Below, piece after piece: positions 1-4,958 of a stretch of 5,441 bases of DNA (its first letter is position 1; every line of letters begins with the position of its first letter). Location: the NCBI GenBank assembly GCA_017531065.1, contig JAFXLR010000035.1:1-5441 (forward strand), read 5' to 3'. The translations under genes and the position numbers were made by a program. The stretch is from Bacilli bacterium. Its GTDB lineage: Bacteria; Bacillota_I; Bacilli_A; RFN20; CAG-826. The notes under the pieces were generated by a model. The model was not told where the DNA came from, made no database searches, and saw nothing but the letters and a program-made list of their open reading frames with translations.

Positions 1-2
1 AA

Positions 3-122
3 ATCCCTACACTTTGTTACTTAAAGGGATTAACTCCAACTGGTGCGTGTGGTGTATGTGCGGTAGAAGTTTTAAAAGATGATGGAACTACTGAAATAAA
101 AAGACTTTGGCGTCGTACATGA
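3..122 (+). CDS. Fragment of a [2Fe-2S] ferredoxin-domain protein (FeFe-hydrogenase / NuoG / formate dehydrogenase type), cut at both ends
   Basis: The plus-strand frame from base 3 opens with IPTLCYLKGLTPTGACGVC, then AVEVLKDDGTTEIKR. This is the N-terminal [2Fe-2S] domain shared by FeFe-hydrogenases, HndD-type subunits, NuoG and some formate dehydrogenases, where cysteines spaced C-x10-C-x2-C plus a later fourth cysteine bind the cluster. The first three are present at fragment residues 5, 16 and 19. The fourth is expected one or two residues after EIKR, but the frame instead reads LWRRT and stops at TGA. The 5' end lies outside the window. The stretch to about base 105 is roughly 37% G+C, clearly lower than the rest, and uses AT-rich codons. 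I infer that homology ends near 100-110 and the last five residues belong to unrelated DNA. The domain call is solid; which oxidoreductase it came from cannot be decided. Confidence 0.72.
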   Translation: MPTLCYLKGLTPTGACGVCAVEVLKDDGTTEIKRLWRRT

Positions 123-285
123 AAAGAACCCCATCGACCGAGAAAGAGTCCCCATGGAAGGAACCGAAGACCGGCGAGATGGAGTCACTAGACAATAAAG
201 AAATCAAAAAAGAAAGAGAGAAGGCGATGATAAGTTCAATAAGAACCCTGAATATGACTTTTTTTCTTTCTAGAAACACTGGCAC
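88..285 (-). CDS. N-terminal piece of a hydrophobic membrane protein, possibly a multi-pass membrane glycosyltransferase, truncated near 105
   Basis: The frame can only begin at GTG 285 or GTG 279, because an in-frame TAG lies just upstream at 291-289. No Shine-Dalgarno sequence precedes either start. Residues 1-9 (ending ERKK) are basic, and about residues 10-31 form one membrane segment (FRVLIELIIAFSLSFLISLL). Then comes SPVFGSFHGDSFSVDGVLFMYDAK. The layout of a first membrane helix followed by SP...GDS..F and a small motif resembles the N-terminus of large Firmicutes membrane glycosyltransferases, which continue with a G-K-x-P-Y-x-D segment. That resemblance is from memory and weak. Codon use matches the neighbouring minus-strand genes up to about base 108. 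The last residues (about VFLFQ) are read from the antisense of the AT-rich ferredoxin fragment, so the real C-terminus is missing. It starts just after a terminator, so how it is transcribed is unclear. It could also be a chance open frame. Confidence 0.4.
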   Translation of the reverse strand: MPVFLERKKVIFRVLIELIIAFSLSFLISLLSSDSISPVFGSFHGDSFSVDGVLFMYDAKVFLFQ

Positions 286-295
286 ATTCTAGTAC

Positions 296-332
296 AAAAA
301 AGGCCCCCATGCAAAACACGGAGGTCTTTTTT
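296..332 (-). terminator. Rho-independent terminator of the mraZ-rsmH operon
   Basis: Read on the minus strand, a 16-base arm (332-317, AAAAAAGACCTCCGTG) pairs with 311-296 (CATGGGGGCCTTTTTT) across a 5-base loop, with two G-U wobbles and one A-C mismatch. It ends in a run of six T. It lies 18 bases past the stop of the small membrane-protein gene. On the plus strand the same hairpin has two mismatches and one wobble, so the minus orientation fits better, although some bidirectional activity is possible. Confidence 0.8.
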
Positions 333-350
333 GAAAAAGGAGAACGTATA

Positions 351-584
351 TTATTCTTCGATAGATGCTTCTGGAAGGGACTCTTCTTGCTGCTGCTTCT
401 TCGTCTCCTCGACGTGTTTGGCTGCTTTTGGCTCATCAATCTTCGCGACCGAAACCTTGTAGGAGATGCCGATCGGGATAGCGGCGACGGTGAGCAAAGC
501 AAAGCCGAGGGCTAAGCCTTTAAGGAAGCCGCGTCTCATGTAATAGCCTTTTTTGTGGCCGGTTTTTTCGAGTTTGTCTTTCAC
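351..584 (-). CDS. Small single-pass membrane protein in the ftsL position
   Basis: This 77-residue protein starts at GTG 584, which overlaps the rsmH TGA stop as GTGA. A strong ribosome binding site (AAAGGAG, 7 bases before the GTG) lies inside the end of rsmH, so translation is probably coupled and the gene is very likely real. Residues 1-19 are basic (HKKGYYMRRG), residues about 20-42 form one membrane helix (FLKGLALGFALLTVAAIPIGISY), and 43-77 are charged and polar with KKQQQEE and an acidic end. By the positive-inside rule the tail should lie outside the cell. In Firmicutes the gene after rsmH is normally ftsL, a divisome protein of about 100-120 residues with the same topology and an external leucine-zipper coiled coil. 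This tail is only about 35 residues and has no leucine heptads, so the FtsL role is inferred from position, not from sequence. It might be a reduced FtsL or an unrelated small membrane protein. The terminator follows directly. Confidence 0.75.
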   Translation of the reverse strand: MKDKLEKTGHKKGYYMRRGFLKGLALGFALLTVAAIPIGISYKVSVAKIDEPKAAKHVEETKKQQQEESLPEASIEE

Positions 585-1522
585 TTTGACTCTCCTTTCT
601 TCTTGATGGCCCTAAGAAGGGCGCTGGTTGATCGATGGTTTTCACTAAGCTCTTTATCAGAAGCGCGGATGGCGCGCTTCGTGAGATTCTCGTATGGCGC
701 TTCTTCGTCTAAGCTTGGGAGAAGAGCGTGTCTATCTCCTTCGATGACGGTCAAATCCCTGAAACGGTTCTTGACGAGACGGTCTTCCAAGGAATGGAAG
801 CTGATGATGGCAATCACTCCTCCTGGTTTGAGGATCTTATCGAAGTCCTCAAGGAGGGTTTTGAGATTGTCGAGCTCATGGTTGGTCTCGATGCGAAGGG
901 CTTGGAAGATCTGCTTTGCAGGATGGCCCTTCTTAGCCAAAACCTTTGCTGGCTTTGCGCTTTTGATGATGTCGACGAGCTCGAAGGTGGTTTCGATTTC
1001 CTTCTTTGCCCTATATTCCACGATTCGCTTGGCGACTCGATAGGAATCCTGGTCTTCCCCGTATTCGCGGAAGATTCTCGTTAAGTCTTCTAGCGAATAG
1101 GTATTCACGATGCTTTTGGCGGATAATGGCGCATCGAGGTCCATTCTCATGTCGAGCTCGCTATCGAAACGGTAGCTGAATCCTCTTTCGCCTTCGTCAA
1201 ACTGCGGGGATGAGACACCGAGGTCAGCGGTTATGCCGTCGACTTCAGTTACTCCGAGTTTCCTTAGCTCTTCGACGAAGTAAGCGAAGTTGCTATTGAC
1301 GATGGTGAAGTTTTTCCCGACCGGCTCTAATCTTTTGGTGCTCTTCTCAATGGCCTCTTTATCCATATCGAAGGAGTAAAGATGACCGTTTTTGAGGAGT
1401 TTGAGGATGGCGCTAGAGGTGCCGCCTCTTCCAAGAGTTAAGTCGACATATATGCCATCTTCCTTCGGTTCAAGAAGAGAGATGGTCTCATCAAGAAGGA
1501 CGCTGTAATGCTCGTTTTCCAT
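581..1522 (-). CDS. rsmH: 16S rRNA (cytosine1402-N4)-methyltransferase RsmH (MraW)
   Basis: RsmH uses S-adenosylmethionine to methylate N4 of C1402 in the 16S rRNA P-site region. I chose ATG 1522 (313 residues, the same length as E. coli RsmH), beginning MENEHYSVLLDE, the usual family opening. It has a GAAGGGA-type ribosome binding site about 9 bases upstream. A GTG at 1540 would add six residues and overlap mraZ. Visible motifs are the AdoMet loop DLTLGRGGTS (27-36), FDMD (51-54), ADLGVSSPQFDEGERGFSYRFDSELDMRMD (99-128), HPAKQIFQALRIETNHEL (200-217), LKPGG.IAIISFHSLEDRLVK (231-251) and SALLRAI near the end. One oddity is that the loop reads GGT where the family has GGH; the other AdoMet contacts appear kept. 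It lies 4 bases after mraZ and overlaps the next gene by 4 bases (GTGA), in standard dcw order. Its TGA stop argues against UGA-to-Trp recoding. Confidence 0.97.
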   Translation of the reverse strand: MENEHYSVLLDETISLLEPKEDGIYVDLTLGRGGTSSAILKLLKNGHLYSFDMDKEAIEKSTKRLEPVGKNFTIVNSNFAYFVEELRKLGVTEVDGITADLGVSSPQFDEGERGFSYRFDSELDMRMDLDAPLSAKSIVNTYSLEDLTRIFREYGEDQDSYRVAKRIVEYRAKKEIETTFELVDIIKSAKPAKVLAKKGHPAKQIFQALRIETNHELDNLKTLLEDFDKILKPGGVIAIISFHSLEDRLVKNRFRDLTVIEGDRHALLPSLDEEAPYENLTKRAIRASDKELSENHRSTSALLRAIKKKGESK

Positions 1523-1526
1523 AGCA

Positions 1527-1946
1527 CTACTTCCCTTCACGATCAGCGATGCTCTGCGCGAGTTCGTCGAATCTCACTTCAGCGTCTTTCATGACTTTGT
1601 CGTGAGTCTCTTTGCTGAAGATCTCGAAATGGTCGATGACGCCGATGACGACGACTTCGCCTTCGAGGCTTGGGAGAGAGATTCTGCCATGGCTATCGAC
1701 ATCAAGGACATTGGTCGATGCGGAGACTTCTCTCACATAAGCACGAACTTCGCGGTCGAGATAGGAACGTTTCTGGAGATCTTCGAGGAAGGCATCGAAG
1801 CCCTTTTCCTCAAAGATGGCAATGGCGCCTTCGTGACCTTTAACTGCGTAAAATCTTGCCGGTAATTCGCCAACAAGTTTCGAAGGAAGTTGAAGACGAT
1901 GCTTGTCGTCTAAAACACGGTTGTAGGTTCCGAAGTATTTTCCCAC
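1527..1946 (-). CDS. mraZ: Transcriptional regulator MraZ
   Basis: MraZ is a DNA-binding protein of the AbrB/SpoVT fold that controls its own dcw operon. This copy has 139 residues, normal for the family. It starts at GTG 1946 with GKYFGTYNRVLDDKHRLQLPSKL, matching the family opening in which a short F-G-x-Y stretch precedes the first D-x-K-x-R-x-x-x-P motif (about residues 13-21). The second half-repeat is DVDSHGRISLPSL (about 82-94), followed by VVVIGVIDHFEIFS, the classic second domain. The first motif has His where Gly is usual (DDKHR rather than DDKGR). The ribosome binding site is AAAGGTGG about 6 bases before the GTG. Both it and the start codon sit inside two GTGGGAAAAW repeats that look like the MraZ operator. 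It is the first gene of the mraZ-rsmH-small membrane protein unit. Confidence 0.96.
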   Translation of the reverse strand: MGKYFGTYNRVLDDKHRLQLPSKLVGELPARFYAVKGHEGAIAIFEEKGFDAFLEDLQKRSYLDREVRAYVREVSASTNVLDVDSHGRISLPSLEGEVVVIGVIDHFEIFSKETHDKVMKDAEVRFDELAQSIADREGK

Positions 1947-1956
1947 TTTTTCCCAC
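1937..1956 (-). promoter_or_regulatory. Putative MraZ box: two 10-bp direct repeats over the mraZ RBS and start
   Basis: On the minus strand GTGGGAAAAA (1956-1947) is followed immediately by GTGGGAAAAT (1946-1937), so the GTGGG cores lie exactly one helical turn apart. Known MraZ operators are TGGGN direct repeats with 5-base spacers in E. coli, and AAAGTG-type repeats in mollicutes; both fit this pattern. The second GTG is the mraZ start codon. An inverted identical decamer lies at 2017-2026. Binding is inferred, not shown. Confidence 0.65.
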
Positions 1957-1966
1957 CTTTGGTTAT

Positions 1967-1995
1967 ATTTAACAATATGCCTGCCTTTTCTGCAA
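1967..1995 (-). promoter_or_regulatory. Candidate sigma-A promoter for mraZ
   Basis: On the minus strand TTGCAG (1995-1990) and TTAAAT (1972-1967) are 17 bases apart. A one-base shift gives TAAATA preceded by TGT, an extended -10 pattern with an 18-base spacer. Transcription would begin near 1960, giving a very short leader and placing the MraZ repeats right at the start of the transcript. The site lies between the upstream terminator and mraZ, where a promoter is needed. The -35 match is modest. Confidence 0.42.
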
Positions 1996-2016
1996 ACATT
2001 TTTCGTAAAAAATCTT

Positions 2017-2026
2017 GTGGGAAAAT
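2017..2026 (+). repeat. Inverted copy of the mraZ-start decamer
   Basis: GTGGGAAAAT on the plus strand is identical to the minus-strand decamer that holds the mraZ start codon (1946-1937), about 70 bases away in opposite orientation. It lies between the pheST-unit terminator and the mraZ promoter. It could be an accessory MraZ half-site, but a single ten-base match in AT-rich intergenic DNA may be chance. Confidence 0.35.
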
Positions 2027-2027
2027 G

Positions 2028-2052
2028 AAAAAACCGCCGCAGAGCAGCGGTT
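2028..2052 (-). terminator. Rho-independent terminator of the pheST operon
   Basis: On the minus strand AACCGCTGC (2052-2044) pairs with GCGGCGGTT (2040-2032) across a 3-base TCT loop, with one U-G wobble. The second arm runs into six T. It lies 17 bases past the stop of the DUF177-like gene and separates the phenylalanyl-tRNA synthetase unit from mraZ. Confidence 0.9.
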
Positions 2053-2069
2053 TATGTGTGCACGATACA

Positions 2070-2552
2070 CTAGTCCTCGTCGAGGCCTTTGATCTTGATT
2101 CCGCCTTTGGAACCTTCTTTGGCTTTCTCTTCGTCGCTAAGGATCCTCACCCCTCCGACTTCATCTTTGAGGGTGCTCTCACCCTTTCTGATGAGCCTTA
2201 ATGGAAGCGAAGATTTGACGGTGTCGAGCGCCAAAGCGTCGAGGTCAAAGGATGAGCCAGGAATGATGTAACCGATCGATTCGCCATCCTCTTCGTCGAG
2301 GACGAAAGTCTCTTCCTTGACTGAGAAGGGATAGATGAAAGGAACGTTGTCCCTTGAGTCATAGACTTCGAGCTTTCCTTTCGCGGAAATGACGACGAAG
2401 GCTTTATCCTCTCTCCTTGTGACCTTGGCCACGTAATGGAAGGAAGGTATTGACTTAAGCGGATAGGAAATCACCGAAGCGTCGTAGACTGGCGAAGCTT
2501 CGTATTCCTGGTATCTGCCTTCTGAGAGGGCTGATTTATTGACTTTGGTCAT
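2070..2552 (-). CDS. DUF177 / YceD-like protein (probable ribosome-biogenesis factor)
   Basis: This 160-residue soluble protein starts at ATG 2552 and shares one base with the pheT stop (TAATG). A GAGGTG ribosome binding site lies about 8 bases upstream inside pheT, so translation is probably coupled. The N-terminal two-thirds look beta-rich, with alternating hydrophobic residues (YVAKVTRREDKAFVVISAKGKLEVYDS, then PFSVKEETFVLDEED). Residues about 102-121 read FDLDALALDTVKSSLPLRLI. Then come GGVRILSDEEKAKEG and a charged glycine/lysine tail. The D-L-x-x-L...LPL segment followed by an acidic x-L-S/T-D-E-E stretch is the hallmark of the C-terminal half of DUF177 (E. coli YceD, B. subtilis YlbN). 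That family is associated with accumulation of 23S rRNA/large subunits. The CxxC seen in many members is missing, as in several Bacilli. In most Bacilli this gene precedes rpmF; here a terminator follows instead. Family call moderate, biochemical function unknown. Confidence 0.68.
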   Translation of the reverse strand: MTKVNKSALSEGRYQEYEASPVYDASVISYPLKSIPSFHYVAKVTRREDKAFVVISAKGKLEVYDSRDNVPFIYPFSVKEETFVLDEEDGESIGYIIPGSSFDLDALALDTVKSSLPLRLIRKGESTLKDEVGGVRILSDEEKAKEGSKGGIKIKGLDED

Positions 2553-4945
2553 TAGGAGCGCACCTCAGCGTTGAAACGCATCTTGAGCATGCCGACGATC
2601 TTGTCCATGACGGCACTCACTTCTTCGTCTTTGAGGGTTCTATCCTCTAAGCGGAAAGAGATGGAAATTGCTAGGGATTTTTTGCCTTTGGCGATGTTTT
2701 CACCGACATAGCTATCGAAGATATCGACATCGACGATGGTCTTGTCGAGTCTCATGATCTCGCGGCGGAGGTTCATGTAGTCTTCGGTGTCGCTCACAAG
2801 GAAGGCGAGGTCACGGACCACCATCGGGAAGCGAGGAGGGATCGAGGCTTTTGAAGCGCTTGATTTCATACTAAGGAGAGCCTCAAGGTCAAGCTCAAGC
2901 ATGACAACTGGGCTCTTGCCAAAACCAAGTTCCTTGGCTTTGCTTGGGTGGATCTCACCAAAGACGGCGACCATATCGCGACCAGCAAAGAGGGCTGCGC
3001 TGCGGTATGGGTGGAACTCATCTTTGTCACTAGCGAGTTTGTCTAACCTGAAGCGGCTGAGATTGAGGTTAAGGAGATTAAGGATGCCTTCAAGGTAGCC
3101 TTTCGCGCTGTAATAGTCGTAAGGTCTCGTCGAAAGTTGTCCGACGATCGATTCGTTTCCTAAAAGGACGATGGCAAGATGCCTGCCTTTGAAGTCCTTC
3201 GCATCGACGTCGCTGATCTCGTAGATGGCGAGATCTTTGTTTTGGTGGGCGAAGTTATAGGAAGCACATTCAAGAAGCGAAGCGATAAGGTTCTTTCTGA
3301 GATATTCTTTGTCGTCAGTAAGAGGGTTGATAAGCTTATAGTTCTCAGCCTTGCTTAAGTAAGCGAAGGCGTCTTTCTTTTTCTCATCGACAAGAGAATA
3401 GGTCAAAACCTCGGTGAGGCCTTCGTTTCTAAGGAAACGTCTGATGGCGTTCTTGCTCTTTTGGGCTTCGGAATAGCCACCTTGGAGAGCACTTAATGGA
3501 GGGAGCTTGGCAGCGACATTCTCATAACCAAGAAGCCTAATGACCTCTTCAGAGATATCGGCTTCCCCTGCCATGTCAATACGGTAATAAGGGATGGAAC
3601 ACTCTAAGACGTCGCCACTCTCTTTGACCTCGATATGGTCTCTTTTAAGGGTTTTGATGACGGTCTCTTTATCGAAGGAAGTCCCTAAACGGGCATTGAT
3701 GTAGCCAAGGCTCGTCTTGATGACTTTCTTCTCATGCTTGATGACGTCATAGGTCTTGCAGGAAAGGACTTCTTTGGCTTCGGCAAGTTCGGCCATGAGG
3801 GCGCTACAGATACGGAGGACCCTCTCGCACTGCTCGGTGTTAAGGCCTTTGACGAATCTCGAAGATGAATCGGAGGCAAGGCCAAGTCTATTCGAAGTAT
3901 GACGGATGGCGGCACCATTGAAGTTAGCGACCTCGATGATGACGTTCTTGGTTTCTTCGGTGACGGCGCAGGCTTTCGAAGTCATGACGCCGGCAAGGCA
4001 CATTGGGACTTTGTCGCTAGCGACAACAAGATCGCCTTTGATGAGAGGATAGCCTTTCTCATCCATCGCGACGTATTCGCCTTCGAAGTCTTCTCTCACG
4101 ATGAGCTCTCTCTTTGGGAGCTTGTCAGCGTCATACATGTTGATTGGCTGACCGGTGAGAAGCATGACGAAGTTGCCAATATCGACAACGTTGTTGATCG
4201 AACGGACACCCATGGAGGTGAGGATCTCGCTCATCCATTTTGGGGAAGGTTTGGTGACAACGCCTTTGATTTCACGACCGCCGAAGAGTTTGCACTTCTC
4301 GGTGATTGAGCCAACGACGAAATCGCTCTCGCCTTTGGCGTATTCTTTGTATTCAGGTAATTTGACCTCTCTTTCAAGAAGGGCGCCGACCTCTTGGGCG
4401 ACGTTCTCCATCGCGTAAAGGTCAGGACGGTTGGCAAGGAGGTCAAGATCAAGGATGACATCATCGATGCCTAAATAGGCAAGGACATTCTCTTCCCCGA
4501 TTGGAGCGTCTTCTGGGAGCTCTTCGATTCCCGCGACTTGTTTCTCGCTAAGGAATTTCTTATCGACGCCTAGCTCTGCTAAGCTGCAGCACATGCCATC
4601 GGATTCGACGCCACGGATGACGCCTTTCTCGATGGTTCCGCCAGGAAGGACGGCTCCTTCTCTTGCAACGATGACATTAAGGCCGACTCTCGCGTTTGGG
4701 GCGCCGCAGACGATCTGGTGGACGCCATATTTCTTGCCTTCATCAACATTGAGGATGTGAAGGTGATCGCTATCTGGGTGAGCGACGCAGGTAAGGATTT
4801 TGCCGATGACGAGGTTTGTTGCGCTCGCAAGTTTCGAGACGGTGTCGACTTCAACGCCGGCAAAGGTGAGCTTGGAGGCGATCTCTTCCGGCGTATATCC
4901 TTCGAGATTGATGAATGACTTAAGCCAATTTAATGATACTTTCAT
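2552..4945 (-). CDS. pheT: Phenylalanyl-tRNA synthetase beta subunit
   Basis: PheT pairs with PheS in the cytosolic alpha2beta2 enzyme that charges tRNA-Phe; the beta subunit binds tRNA and normally removes mischarged tyrosine. It has 797 residues, full length. ATG 4945 is preceded by AAGGAGG 8 bases upstream, beginning on the pheS stop. The domains in order are the N-terminal segment (MKVSLNWLK), an EMAP/OB-type tRNA-binding domain (about 42-150, with LVIGKI...HPDSDHLHILNVD), a B3/B4 editing domain (about 210-380), a B5 domain (about 405-480, with ADISEEVIRLLGYENV), a catalytic-like core (about 490-690, with INPLTDDKEYLRKNL) and an FDX-ACB anticodon-binding domain (about 704-797, RFPMVVRDLAFLV to AEVRS). 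Within the editing domain several usual residues differ: GQPINMYD for GQPxHAFD, DIGN for DxTN, GVMTS for G-x-x-GG, and ASDSS for xTDAS. The glutamate in IIEVA is kept. Charging should be intact; editing may be weak or absent. Confidence 0.98.
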   Translation of the reverse strand: MKVSLNWLKSFINLEGYTPEEIASKLTFAGVEVDTVSKLASATNLVIGKILTCVAHPDSDHLHILNVDEGKKYGVHQIVCGAPNARVGLNVIVAREGAVLPGGTIEKGVIRGVESDGMCCSLAELGVDKKFLSEKQVAGIEELPEDAPIGEENVLAYLGIDDVILDLDLLANRPDLYAMENVAQEVGALLEREVKLPEYKEYAKGESDFVVGSITEKCKLFGGREIKGVVTKPSPKWMSEILTSMGVRSINNVVDIGNFVMLLTGQPINMYDADKLPKRELIVREDFEGEYVAMDEKGYPLIKGDLVVASDKVPMCLAGVMTSKACAVTEETKNVIIEVANFNGAAIRHTSNRLGLASDSSSRFVKGLNTEQCERVLRICSALMAELAEAKEVLSCKTYDVIKHEKKVIKTSLGYINARLGTSFDKETVIKTLKRDHIEVKESGDVLECSIPYYRIDMAGEADISEEVIRLLGYENVAAKLPPLSALQGGYSEAQKSKNAIRRFLRNEGLTEVLTYSLVDEKKKDAFAYLSKAENYKLINPLTDDKEYLRKNLIASLLECASYNFAHQNKDLAIYEISDVDAKDFKGRHLAIVLLGNESIVGQLSTRPYDYYSAKGYLEGILNLLNLNLSRFRLDKLASDKDEFHPYRSAALFAGRDMVAVFGEIHPSKAKELGFGKSPVVMLELDLEALLSMKSSASKASIPPRFPMVVRDLAFLVSDTEDYMNLRREIMRLDKTIVDVDIFDSYVGENIAKGKKSLAISISFRLEDRTLKDEEVSAVMDKIVGMLKMRFNAEVRS

Positions 4946-4958
4946 TGTTCTGCCCTCC

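Noticed and set aside
279..316. Promoter for the membrane-protein fragment (TTGCAT, 17 bases, TAGAAT on the minus strand)
   Set aside because: The -10 is good but the -35 is poor, and the site is made of terminator hairpin and T-run. Transcription would begin after GTG 285, so the support is too thin.
236..502. 88-residue minus-strand frame overlapping the small membrane-protein gene
   Set aside because: It crosses the terminator and is a Ser/Arg/Lys-rich out-of-frame reading of the coupled gene that has the strong ribosome binding site.
555..1043. 162-residue plus-strand open frame opposite rsmH
   Set aside because: It is fully antisense to rsmH conserved motifs; the Ser/Arg/Leu-rich translation resembles no family and reflects third-base bias of the real gene.
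1523..1540. GTG 1540 as the start of rsmH
   Set aside because: It would add six residues (MKGSSA) and overlap mraZ; ATG 1522 gives the canonical N-terminus and has a Shine-Dalgarno sequence at proper distance.
2028..2052. Plus-strand terminator or regulatory hairpin
   Set aside because: The palindrome works in both directions, but no plus-strand gene ends here and the T-run lies on the minus-strand side.
3899..4309. 136-residue plus-strand open frame opposite pheT
   Set aside because: It lies wholly antisense to the conserved editing domain of pheT, has no ribosome binding site and a composition (very acidic, low complexity) typical of the mirror of GAC/GAT/TTC-rich codons.
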